A stretch of DNA of 23,127 nt, taken from positions 2,390,636 through 2,413,762 of the forward strand of contig JAHNZQ020000010.1 in NCBI GenBank assembly GCA_019155205.2. Direction: 5' to 3'. Positions 9,595-18,718 of this stretch are shown piece after piece (position 1 is the stretch's first letter; each line of letters starts with the position of its first letter). The notes under the pieces are model-generated. The model was not told the origin of the DNA. It saw nothing but the letters and a program-made list of their open reading frames with translations, and did not search any database. Both the position numbers and the translations under genes were made by a program. This DNA comes from Gracilaria vermiculophylla. Lineage: Eukaryota; Rhodophyta; Florideophyceae; Gracilariales; Gracilariaceae.

Positions 9595-10679
9595 AGCATT
9601 TGGCGTGCGCCGCTGTTGGTGCCTGTGGCCCATCCGCCGGGCGCCGTGGCGCGTGCCGCAATGACGGCACTTGGCGGGATGCGCGAGAGCACCAGATTGA
9701 AAGGAGCGTTCCCTGTGGAGCGATGCACCTGCAGGTTGTATGCATACGTAAGGGAGCCTACATATGCCTCCCAATCCTCGTGGTGGTCCGCGACGTAGTG
9801 CTTCAGCCTCGAGGCGATGGTCTTGTTGAACCTCTCGGCCTGTCCGTTAGTCTGGGGGTGATACGCAGTTCTAAACAACTGTTTCATACCCAGCATTCCG
9901 GAGACAACGCTGAAGAGTTTCGCCGCGAACTGGGGTCCATTGTCCGTGAGGAGGTACAATGGTATTCCGTAGGGGTAGACCCAATGCTCCAAAAAGGCGT
10001 CGGCAGTCATTGCTGCAGTAGTGCTCCGGAGGGGTATGGCACGCGTGATCTTGGAGAAACGATCCGTGATCACGAGGATAAATCGGTGCCCTCTCTCCGT
10101 CTTGGGGAGAGGACCCAAAATGTCTATGGCCACAAACTCCAACGGTCCTGAAGGTGGGAACAGCGTGAGCGGCGTCCGGTGTTTCCGTATACCCCCCCCA
10201 GCGGGGGCGCAGGTATAGCAATCCGCCACGGTTTGGAAGGCATCATTAGCCATATTCGGCCAATAGAACTCCCTCCGCATGGTGAAATACATCCGCGATC
10301 CACCAGGGAGCCCGGCGAGGCGAGAATAGTGCGAGAGATACAACACTCTCGCCCGTAGATTCGTCGGGACCACCTTTTGGAGATCTCAATCGAGGGGAGC
10401 GCGGCGTCCAAGCACGCCGTCTCGGTCAACGTCGAATGACGATGTCAAACTCCCCACAGTGGCGAGGAACTCCTTGCAGTACGCATCCGTACTCTGCTCC
10501 TTTAGGACCCCCGCTACGGTGATGGAGAGAACTTCTTTTTCCTTATCAACAAGAGCCATCACCTCAGGGAGTCCACTACACCTGCCTTCAGGTTCACAGC
10601 ATTCCAAACTTTCTCCATCGGATCTTTCTTTCCCGTCGGCGTCTTGGGTGACCAGACAGGGGATGTTGTCCTCCAAAAG
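9595..10679 (-). pseudogene. Gypsy integrase core
   Basis: Integrase inserts the element's cDNA into the genome. On the minus strand a connector (DNIPCLVTQDADGKE, LVDKEKEVLSITVAG) leads, through a stop at 10386-10388, into a 265-codon open frame starting at 10373. The zinc-binding domain reads SHYSRLAGLPGG...FYWPNM...CYTC; the second His of the HHCC motif (usually AGHPG) is Leu. The catalytic triad is complete: Asp in AIDILGPL, Asp in TDNGPQF and Glu in NGQAERFNK. HPQTNGQAER and ATAPGGWATG also fit Gypsy integrases. The frame is lost near 9595, where the chromodomain part takes over. Confidence 0.9.
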
Positions 10680-11036
10680 GTGTTTTGTCTTCCCCCTCGG
10701 TGGAGATCCGCGAGAGCGCGTCCGCTGCCTAGTGTTTAATGCCAGGGCGGGGGAGGATGTCAAACTCGAACTCCAGGAGGCGTAACCTCCACCTTTCCAG
10801 GCGACCGGAAGCATCCGTCAAGGACAGTATCCACTTCAGTGGGGCGTGGTCTGTCCTCAACGTGAAATGCTCGCGTTCTATGTACGGGCGTAAAAGCAAA
10901 CCGCCCATATGATGGCAAGACATTTGCGCTCCGATGTGGAGTAGTTCCGATTCGTAGGTGTGATGCTGCGACTCCAGTATCCGATGGGTTGAAGTCCACC
11001 TTCCGGTTGCTCCTGTAGGAGGGCACATTCGACCTG
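10680..11036 (-). pseudogene. Gypsy RNase H region
   Basis: RNase H follows RT in the polyprotein. The minus strand gives CALLQEQPEGGLQPIGYWSRS, KCLAIIWAV, then after a one-base shift near 10915 LLLRPYIEREHFTLRTDHAPLKWIL, GRLERWRLRLLEFEFDI and, past TAG 10729-10731, AADALSR. These are the standard Gypsy RNase H blocks (DTDAS.QVGA.L.Q; E.LA.V.A; TDH..L.W; K.AD.LSR). The first catalytic Asp is in DTDACK just before the stop at 11037. A second shift near 10680 returns to the RT frame. Between these two shifts it is out of frame, so no polyprotein could be made. Confidence 0.85.
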
Positions 11037-12128
11037 TTATTTACAGGCGTCAGTGTCCAGCACCATGCGGCCGTGCCGCTCCGGAAGTACCAAGAGCGAT
11101 GGTTCTATTAGTCTCCCCTTGATGGTGTCAAAGGCATCAAACTCCTCGTCCGTCAAGATAGCCAATTGCGTCGGCTTGTCCTTCTCCAAGAGGCCATTTA
11201 GCGGCGCCGCTATAAGGGGGAAATTCGGTACAACCCTCCGGAAGACGTTACACAACCCTAAGAAGGAGCGGAGCTCCGTCTGGTTTGTGAGAGGGCGAGC
11301 TTCATTGATGGCGTCCTGAGTTTTCCTGGAAACCTGTAGGCGGCCCGGGAGTACATCGTGCCCAGGGTATTCCCCCGAAGACTTGAAAAAGAAACATTTC
11401 TCCAGCTCCAAGGTGAGGCCAGCATCCTTTAAGAGTTGTTTCACGTGCTTGAAATGAATGAAGTGCTCCTCCACGCTGCGGGAGTATATGACGACTTCAT
11501 CGATATACACCAAGGCGTACTGCCACTTCATCTTTGACAGGATTATGTCCACCGCTCGTTGGAACGTAGCAGGTGCATTCATTAATCCAAATGGCATCCT
11601 TGGGAATCTGAAGATCCCACAGTGCGAGGTGAACGTTGTCTTATTCTTATCGGAGTCGTTCATCTCAATCTGCCAATCGCTTCTGTCGGCATCCTGCGTG
11701 GAAAAAACGAACGCATCACCTAAGGAGGCGAGACATTCATCCATACGGGGTATCGGGTACTAATCGCGTACAGTCACCTCGTTGAGGCGTGTGTAGTCAA
11801 TACAGAACCTTAAGGAACCATCTTTCTTCTTGACAAACACCACCGGGGAGGCCCATTCGGAATCGGAAGGCTCGATAATGCCCTTCTTTAGCATCCGGTG
11901 GACCTCATCGTGTTCGAAATAGCGCGCATGGGGTCCAACCGTACTCGGGAGTTGATGTACGGGTTTCATATCCGGTGTGAGCTGCATCCTGTGCTTGGCC
12001 AGGCTGACCTGACCCAGGCGACTAGACCATGTGTCCTCAAAGGCGGATTGCATCTCCACTGTCCCATGGCGGTACCCTTCGAAATCCTCTCCAATTTGGA
12101 GCTTCTCCTGCCACAGGGCAGGATTCTC
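11037..12128 (-). pseudogene. Gypsy reverse transcriptase
   Basis: RT follows the protease in the same frame after stop 12129-12131. Motifs in order on the minus strand: [31 protein letters not shown] (cut here in two parts, the Gypsy entry block), [28 protein letters not shown] 11760-11762, PRMDECLASLGDA, FSTQDADRSDWQIE, TTFTSHCGIFRFPRMPFGL, NAPATFQRAVD, LVYIDEVVIYS, PGRLQVS and RSFLGLCNVFRR. The catalytic YIDD is YIDE (11496-11507), so the last metal-binding Asp is replaced by Glu. TAA 11037-11039 ends the block inside DTDACK. The family is certain. The enzyme is dead through its stops and probably weakened at the active site. Confidence 0.93.
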
Positions 12129-12985
12129 TTACTCCGAAGCCGTGGAAGTCGCTTCCGCTTCAATGGTAACGATTGCATCGCTGTTGGCAAGGTCTTTCGA
12201 ACGAGGAAGGTGAGCCAGTCCTGCAGGGGTGGGTAGTGCCAGTCCAACGACAGTTCCTTTCTGGAGCCGTAACGGCGACTCCTTCAGGTTTGCGAGCACA
12301 AACCTGAATGGAATGTTTGGTATTATTTCCATAACACCGTTCGCCATCATGGAGTGCTGCTTCGTCGTCAGGTGTGGACTCCCCTGTAGGAATGAAAGTC
12401 CAGATGCAGAGTCCTGCACCAAAACTTCGGCATGACTCCTCGCGGGTATTTCGATGCTCCTCACAACTCGGAGCTTATTCGACTGCGTCTCCTTTGGAAG
12501 CTTACCCACGTGACGCAAGCTGGCGTCGGGGCCTGGAGATTCGGACACGATACCTACAGGGGCGGCGTCGTGAAACGTCACCTTACGCAGGCGTGGGTAG
12601 ATTGCACATACATATCGATCCACAAAGGAAGTGCCCAATATGCATTGTGCGGCCAACTTGGTCGCCACGAGGAACCACACTTTCACCTGTAAGGATCTCA
12701 GCAGGAGATGCAGGGGTGTTGCACCGAGGATGTTAAGTGCTGGACGCGAATCATCGCGCACCGTAAGGGGCTTGCCAGTCCTCAAGAAACCGAGCGCAGA
12801 CCGCGGGAGCACGTCGTTGTGCACCAGATTGGGGCCAACTCCGGTGTCGAGGATAGCGTGCACCGTGATGGATGCGAGCGGGAAACATCCGATAGAGGCG
12901 AAAACTTTGTAAATCTCAGGGCGGAGCGTGCAAACAGAAACCTCTAAGGCGTCGAATGGGTATAACGGGATTGGCGGGCCCGCCG
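12129..12985 (-). pseudogene. Gypsy aspartic protease (retropepsin)
   Basis: This part of pol cuts the Gag-Pol polyprotein. The frame is open on the minus strand from about 12985 to TAA 12129-12131. LYPFDALEVSV leads into the active site HAILDTGVGPNLV (12832-12863; most retropepsins have DTGA or DSGA). The C-terminal strand ILGTSFVDRYVCAIYP matches the usual ILG.DFL. After the protease comes a ~120-residue linker with LPKETQSNKLRVVRSIEIPAR in two blocks and SPLRLQKGTVVGLA, as in other Gypsy elements before RT. Protease and RT share one frame, so they were a single Pol. Confidence 0.88.
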
Positions 12986-13201
12986 ATTCTGCATCGATGG
13001 AGCAGACGGCGTCTCACCCTTTCCTAAGAACGACGTCCATGGAGCTGAGGCTCTAAAGAAAGGAGCCACGCCGAGCCTCTACAGGCCCTGAGAGTTTTCC
13101 TGGTTGGAGAGGGGCTGAGCTCTAGTCGGGCACGGCTGCTGCGGTTGTGCATCGAGATGCAACTTGTTGCCTTGAGGTGCAACCGGTTTGGATACCGGCC
13201 C

Positions 13202-13675
13202 CTAAGTTGCTAGTGCAAGGGGCAGTGGAACAGGGCGCACTCCCAGTGGAGCGCGGTAACCGTAGTTTCCTTGAGGGGAGCGGATATCGCGATACGCGGT
13301 TAAATAACTTCCGCTCTCCGTTGGTGTGTCCTTCAGGTCCTGGAAGTTCTTCTCCCGTTCCTGCAGGAAGGCGGCCCTCATTGCTGGGGTGAGAGTCGTA
13401 TAGTGTACGGGCTTTCTTGAGAAGCAAATCCTGAAAGGCGGTGGGTACCCTCGAGGGTTCGCAAATCGGACGCTTCTGGAAGATCCTGCCAAGGCGTACG
13501 AAGTACGAGACGAGGGTGTCCTCGTCCTAGGCGGTGCTCCCTGAGAGGAGGCGTATGTGAGAGCAAGGGCCTCTTGCTCTCCTACGAGCGTGAGCTCGTC
13601 GACTTCCTCCGAGGTGTTGGAGTCCAGCGTCAGGGCGGATGCCCGACGGGTCCTTGAGGTTGCCGGTTTGTCCAA
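13202..13675 (-). pseudogene. Gag C-terminal / nucleocapsid-like region
   Basis: A 157-codon minus-strand frame overlaps the end of the gag core in another frame, so a shift near 13670 separates them. It is Ser/Thr/Pro/Arg-rich, with an acidic patch (TSEEVDELTLVGEQEALAL). Near 13390-13440, CFSRKPVHYTTLTPAMRAAF sits where a CCHC zinc knuckle would be expected, but only one Cys and one His are present. I therefore call the knuckle degenerate or absent. From 13201 to about 12986 there is no open frame; that stretch is the decayed gag-pol junction. Confidence 0.6.
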
Positions 13676-14510
13676 AAGTTGAGCATGGTAGCGACGAGCG
13701 GCACGTTATGTATCCCCATAGATTCCACGAAACAAGCTAGGTCCGTATAGGTGGTCATTGGGTGCGGTATCAGGTGATTACGCACCCTCGCGCGGATCGG
13801 GGGAAGGAGTCCCTCGACAAACAACGACTTCAACTGCCGTTCGGAGTACACGTTCCTACACCGTAGGGCCTTCGTCCACAGTTTCTGTGAGAACCCCGTC
13901 TCGCTCATTCCCATTTTCTGCCTATAGGAGGTGACTTCAGCGTCAGCATCGTGTATCATTTCGTCCGTGGCGTACCTTCTAAGGAGGAAATTCACCACCT
14001 CCGGGTACGTCGTCAAGATCTCCGTTCCTGGGTCATCTACATTGGTGCTTTCCCCCGTGAGGCGTGGCCGCACCAACGAGTGCGCTTGACCTGTAAGGTA
14101 GAACTCAAAGCACCAGACGGCGGCACCTTCATGGACACCATTGGTACTACACGCCGAACGGAAGCGTGTCAGAAAATTCATCATCTGGGTTCTTCGCCTG
14201 AAAAGGAGTGCTTCTTCCTTTGAATATCCATGTGGTGCTGTATCTTCATTAGTCCTTACGCGACCGATGCGTCGTATAGAGTGAAGCTATCATTCAAACG
14301 GTAGGTGTCATAATCCAGCAGTTTGGCGAGGAGGTCGTTAAGCGGGACGAACGTCCTGACCCTTCTGCTTTTCTCCTTGGGAGATATACTGTACTCCGCG
14401 CTGGAGCTGTTTACGGATCCGGAGTGTGAGCTTCTCTCCGAATCGGTGTCTCGCTTTCTTCTTTTCTCCCTCCGTTTTTTTGGCGTCTTTCCTTTAGGTG
14501 GTTTGGGTTG
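13630..14510 (-). pseudogene. Gypsy gag core (capsid-like)
   Basis: Gag builds the particle in which reverse transcription takes place. The clearest part is a 184-codon frame from 14184: MMNFLTRFRSACSTNGVHEG, FEFYLTGQAHSLVRPRL, TYPEVVNFLLRRYATDEM, MGMSETGFSQKLWTKALRC and LKSLFVEGLLPPIRARVR. These match the retrotransposon-gag domain pattern (W...L.G.A...W; F...Y; F..GL...I...V). Upstream, with one stop, are a Lys/Arg-rich stretch (KKRREKRRKR, about 14455-14490), a Ser-rich linker and VPLNDLLAKLLDYDTYRLND. A basic patch before the capsid part may bind RNA or act in nuclear import; that is inference. Confidence 0.8.
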
Positions 14511-14848
14511 TTGACGATACCCCCACTATCGCCATCCACCCGAGGCGTATCCAGTCCTTCTCTCCTTGGGTGAAGTCCTTCGCGACCGGTATCCTGTCCT
14601 TATCCGCGGGGCGTCAGATCCAGACGGTACATAGGAAGATTCCTGAGGTGGTCCCGTTTCCCTACGGCAGTATCCTTTCCTCCTCTGGCGTAGGGGATGG
14701 CAGAATCCTGTCCTTCTCTGACCGGGGTCACCTTAGCTGTTGATCGAGAGACCCTCTCCTGTACGGAAGGATACCATTGAAACGCCTCTGCGGGGAGCAG
14801 CCGCGTGGTTTGGAAGCGAATCTCCGCACGGATAACATCTTAGATCAC

Positions 14849-15322
14849 CTAGAGGAAGGGATTGGAATCCAGCAAAGCATCCACAGCACGGTGAGCGCTC
14901 TCCGTTTCGATGTTCTCCACAAAGACGTGGCGGCGGGCTCCGAAGTCCGCTTCAACACCTGTAAGTATTCTTTCGACCAACTCCTGTGAGAGCCAATCCG
15001 TAAGGGGCGGGGCCAGGGACTCCAGGAGGGAGTTAGCCTCCGGGTGTTCCCGTCCCTGCAGCTCCTCAGGTGGCGGCTGCGATGCCATGTGCTGTTCTTC
15101 AACCTTCACATCGGCGTTTTCCAGAGGTGTTGCAGGGAATTCCGCTTGCATCCAATCATGCATTCTCCTAAGACGATTCTTGAAACGCTCCTCGGAGGAC
15201 CCGGGATTCCGAAGGAGACTTTCAGGGTCCTGAAGTGTGGCGGCCATCTCCTGAGAAGCGCTGCACGTGCCGCGCCCACCGACGGAGCCGGTTGCTTGAG
15301 AAATCTGTAGGGGGGTTTCCAT
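14849..15322 (-). pseudogene. Gypsy gag N-terminal region
   Basis: The minus-strand frame from ATG 15322 encodes METPLQISQATGSVGGRGT and onwards, 157 codons to TAG at 14849-14851, with a further TAA two codons later. The same protein lies at 22509-23127 in the second Gypsy copy, where both positions are sense codons (Leu-Glu-Val-Ile-Ser), so the stops here are later mutations. The chain is charged and largely helical: an ERF..RLR.MHD basic helix, a Pro/Glu linker with REHPEAN, then LTDWLSQELVERIL and ESAHRAVDALL. Decayed homology continues to about 14550 (AEIRFQTTRLLPAEAF). It joins the gag core downstream, and I know no named domain for it. Confidence 0.75.
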
Positions 15323-15472
15323 TGGATGTTATGAGGGGTCCATAGAGGAGTAGGGCGGGGGTGACTGTTTTCCACTTCCGAATCACATTAAAGAAAAATT
15401 CCATTGTTGGGGTCGGATCGTTGCAAACTAGAAACACTGTTCTATGGCAACTTTTGAGAGTCCTTTAGAACG

Positions 15473-15496
15473 CTGACCTTCTAGGTCGGGAGACCA
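15473..15496 (-). other. Primer binding site (minus copy)
   Basis: Two bases inside the 5' LTR, the minus strand reads TGGTCTCCCGACCTAGAAGG. TGG directly after the LTR is the usual start of a tRNA primer site. The same block follows the LTR at 22334. Its complement looks like the anticodon arm of a tRNA-Arg(UCU) (CTGAC stem, CTTCTAG loop, GTCGG stem) rather than a tRNA 3' end. Confidence 0.65.
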
Positions 15497-15498
15497 GT

Positions 15499-16052
15499 TG
15501 TGGTACTGTCAGTTCTCCTTTCGAGGTAGTAGAGCACATCATCCGTTAGGAGTCTTTTTTTAACTCCAAAGGTGCGTGTTCCAAAAGGTAGTTTCCGGTG
15601 TCCACTGTCGCAAACCGAGGGAATTCTTAAAGGGGATCCGTAAGAACCAAGCGGAGGGAGAGGTTCACTGGGCGGACAATGCTCCTACAGGCGCTGCTAT
15701 AATGCGACCTGGGGATCGGTGGCTTAGAAACCTGATCGTGATCGACGAGAGTCTCCTACCGGAAAAGTAGATGAAGACTCAAGGGTGCTTGTTTTACCTC
15801 CCCAGAGGTGAAGCTCGACCGACAGATTAAGTATCAAGCCGGGAACCCGCCTTGAGCCTTCGCACTACTGTAGTAATTACCCGCACAAATTAACTAAAAT
15901 AAATATAAATTCTACCGTTTCTTAAGAATACTATTACGCACGCGGACAGAGTTATGCACCACGTGCCTCAGGTAATAAAATAAGGGCCCTCCTTAGGAAT
16001 ATCACGCCATAAAGCCACACCCCCATATTTCCTCAGGAGTCACTGTACTACA
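15499..16052 (-). repeat. 5' LTR of the Gypsy element
   Basis: This 554-bp LTR runs in plus coordinates from TGTGGTACTGTCAG to CACTGTACTACA. It is the partner of 5519-6071 and drives transcription toward lower coordinates. A poly-T stretch replaces part of the small hairpin loop that is conserved in the plus-oriented copies. DNA beyond 16052 is not Copia, unlike the far side of the 3' LTR. Confidence 0.9.
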
Positions 16053-17313
16053 GTCCTTATAAAGCTAAAAGAATGCAAAATATGTCATTGAGTGACTTAC
16101 AGTGAAGAATTTTTCTTAACAGACTTGGCCGCAAATCGACGAAGTGATTCTCGCAAAAGTATCATCTTGTTTTTGGCCGCAACTGAAACCTCACTCTGGT
16201 CATTTCTGCGCTTGCGTTTTCATGCTACAGACCACTTAAGAATTGCTGCGCCGCGGCTGCCGCCTTCCCACGTTTCGCCATCGCCAAACGCACCGTACCA
16301 AAGCTTTGTCGTGTCCGCCCCCAAAGGCGAACGCTGAGCCACCGCGCACATGAACATCTTACAAACCTTACACGCTCCATTTCTAGCGATCCGCATTCGT
16401 TACTGCCTCAGTGCACGCCATATTCTAAATATTTATACGCAAGCAGTAACGGGCAGGCAGTATCGGTCTCCCTAACATACACAAAGTAAAGGAATACTTT
16501 GTCTGCTCGGTTCTTGCCGTCCCTCTGCCACACTGTAGCTGCTTGCAGAACAAAATATCTCGTGGCTTAGTTTGCGTCTCTTTCTTGTCCATTTCTTGGC
16601 CCCCACCGGTTACAACCTCTCAGTTGAGCAGCTTGTATCGCAATCGCCCGTTCTTGTAGTTATAGGCGTCCCCGTTGACGTTGCCACGGCCAAGGAGATG
16701 CGCTATACAACTATAAGCATCCTTCTGCTCCATGCAGGCCTTGAAATTACTTTTTGTGAATTCCGGACGCGCGTGCAATGACATTGGTCGTATTTGGCGT
16801 GCTTTTGAGACCACACCCAAAATGTCAAGCACAGAAACTGAGGGTGACTACAAAGTGCTAGTGCTCACTGTGGAGGGGAGCGTTACGCTTGGGGGTAAAA
16901 ATTGGATAGCAACTGGGGATAGGAGACTTAAGAGATGATAAGATGTGGCGCACGTCGTCGAACGATTGTGCTGAGATTGCGGTGGAGTATTGCAGGAGGT
17001 AAGTTGTGAGTGAGACTAGATTGGGCTCGGTGCAAGCTATCTGCAGAGCAGCAAGAGGGGAAGATGAGAGATTGGTCGACGGGAACGAAAGGGCCAGGAG
17101 GCGCGTGGTGGGCTGTTTGACGGTGACCATCAGCGTTGAGCCGAAACTAGAGTGCAAGAACTCGCCAGTAAACTCGCAAGACATCCAGTTTGGAGGTGTT
17201 TGTGGGTTTGTTCAAATTGGCGATGTAAAAGAATTGATTGATGAAAACTGGCAGTATCAATAGCCTGTAAGTGTCTAAGTTTTGTATTTGCGGCCAAGTG
17301 TAATGAATATATA
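16053..17313. other. Unassigned old sequence
   Basis: This 1.26-kb stretch holds only short frames. On the plus strand near 16818-16940 the translation TEGDYKVLVLTVEG..LGGKNWIA resembles the first helices of a Myb repeat (acidic start, GGKNW), followed by stops. A later 85-codon frame (17006-17263, ending IGDVKELIDENWQYQ) has no known domain. It may be one decayed Myb-like gene, but I am not sure. Nothing recognisable lies in 16053-16700. Confidence 0.3.
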
Positions 17314-17437
17314 TTTTTGAAACGGTTTATTGACTTAAAAAATATTCCTAACTCATTTCTGTAGGCGCACATTATATGTTTTGCGTTTCTTTGACATTTC
17401 ACAGCATGTCATGTGTTTTTAAAATGTCTTCACAAGT
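17314..17437 (+). repeat. Tc1-associated 3' repeat, copy 2
   Basis: This is the diverged partner of 1028-1150, in the same orientation, sharing TTTTGAAACGGTTT, TTGACT, TGTAGGCGC and CACAGCATGTC in order. No transposase is visible before it, so it is probably the 3' remnant of another Tc1 copy of that family. Confidence 0.55.
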
Positions 17438-17969
17438 ACGATCACACATGTTAAAAGAGAAAATCACCGAAAAGATAAAGATAAAAGCTACGTTTCACAC
17501 TACATTAAAAAAGAAATAGTGCCATTACCACATGTTTTTCTGAATTGAGAAGTTTTATCACCCTCCCCTCACGTGACGGCCATAATTTGAAAATTTCAGC
17601 CGGACTGAACCGTCTGCTCGAAAAGCTTGAAATTCTGTATTAATCGGTATTTATTTCAGAAATATTAGATAAATAGGTTGCCCTTTTGGGTTGATTGTAG
17701 ACGCCCGTTTATGCATATGAAACATATTCGACAGCATAGCGAGGCCGGCCACGCATGTGGCGTGCGTGACGCGTACGTGTAATTGATCATTGATCTGTTC
17801 ACGCGCCGCCGGCAGTGGTCTACAAAGGAGAGGCTGAGGCTCCGGCGGTCGGAGTGATCTCCACCATGCATCTCTCTCTCCGAGAGTCTGCATCACTTGG
17901 CCGTCGGAACATTCTTATACGGTCAAACAGAATAGACTGCGCAAACAAAGCGTTTGCAATTTACACAAC
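17438..17969 (+). other. Leader region of the DIRS-like element
   Basis: No convincing gene is seen here. The left half is AT-rich. From about 17750 the composition rises in GC and short inverted repeats appear (GGCGTGCGTGACGCGTACG, CTCTCTCTCCGAGAG). The 5' terminal repeat of the downstream element should lie here, but no match to its 3' side could be found within the window. Confidence 0.3.
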
Positions 17970-18656
17970 ATGTTTTCCACTCTGGACATTACTGCAAGCA
18001 TGACAATTGTAGAAGACCTTCTTGCCAAAGCTAAGGACGTTGCTAGAGGTAAGACGATTGCCGATGCTGGAATCAACTCTGAGTGGATGACGGCTTATGC
18101 ATTCATTGCCAGATGATGCCGGGATGATAAAGACTTTGGTCTTTCTCGCTATCCATATGAACAAGGGCCATTTGTCGGGGCTTTCACTAGAAATTTCTTC
18201 GAGCACCGGGAGTGGCCACTGCGAAGAAGTATGAAAGCTCACAAAAGCATGAGAGCAGTGTACGAATATGAAGCCATTTATATCAACGACGCTGGTTTCT
18301 GGATGGCATTCCACCAGGCGGCAATGTCGTTACGTCAAGAAGCTTTTGAGGACAAGGAGTACAAAAGGGCTGAACCATACGATGTCTGGGCTATAATTGC
18401 TGTTAGATGTGGACTTCGTGTGACAGGACTCAGAGCGGAGTTCTACAAGCTGGTAGCCAAAGATTCAAACTATGCCAAGATGGTGTTACCTAGTCTCGAG
18501 CAGAGAAATGACACACCCGCTGCTGATGATCTTTTTCAGCCTCTTGAGAATCTCCACACCCATATAACTACTGAACTGATGAAGGCGGTTGCCTCTCTGA
18601 GCGCTTGCAATGCAACAAAGAAAGCTGGCAGAGGTGGGGCTGCTGGGGATAATTAG
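17970..18656 (+). pseudogene. ORF1 (gag-like) of the DIRS/Ngaro-type element
   Basis: This frame of 228 codons runs from ATG 17970 to TAA/TAG at 18654-18656, interrupted only by TGA 18114-18116. An alternative start is ATG 18000. The product is charged and mostly helical: IVEDLLAKAKDVARG, YEQGPFVGAFTRNFFEHREW, FWMAFHQAAMSLRQEAFEDK, LRVTGLRAEFYKL, and a basic Gly-rich end (KKAGRGGAAGDN). No zinc knuckle or named domain is seen. Its place just upstream of a DIRS-type RT, on the same strand, is that of ORF1/gag in these elements. That role is inferred from position. The end is about 60 bases before the RT frame opens. Confidence 0.6.
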
Positions 18657-18718
18657 TCGCCATAGTGCGCCGGCGTCGCCCTCTTTGGCGCGGACGACAA
18701 AACTGCATCGAAGAATAG

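Larger units (their letters stand above)
5519..16052 (-). mobile_element. Ty3/Gypsy chromodomain retrotransposon
   Basis: This is a structurally complete but decayed LTR retrotransposon of about 10.5 kb in minus orientation. Order: 5' LTR (15499-16052), primer site, gag, protease, RT, RNase H, integrase, chromodomain, then a long gene on the opposite strand (6582-8753), polypurine tract and 3' LTR (5519-6071). The order RT-RH-IN with a C-terminal chromodomain places it with the chromovirus-like Gypsy elements. At 10.5 kb it is long for the group because of the extra antisense region. The LTRs differ at roughly 10-20% of positions depending on the segment, so it is old. The outer flanks (CAGAG at 5514-5518, GTCCT at 16053-16057) do not match. 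Confidence 0.9.

Noticed and set aside
9383..14851. RIP-like C-to-T mutation as the cause of the Gypsy stops.
   Set aside because: The likely original codons (GAG, AAA, GGA, TAC, CAG) imply several substitution types, so no C-to-T bias is evident.
15450..15530. A possible tRNA-Arg gene at the Gypsy primer site.
   Set aside because: Only an anticodon arm can be drawn; no acceptor stem or T-arm forms. It is better explained as complementarity to the primer.
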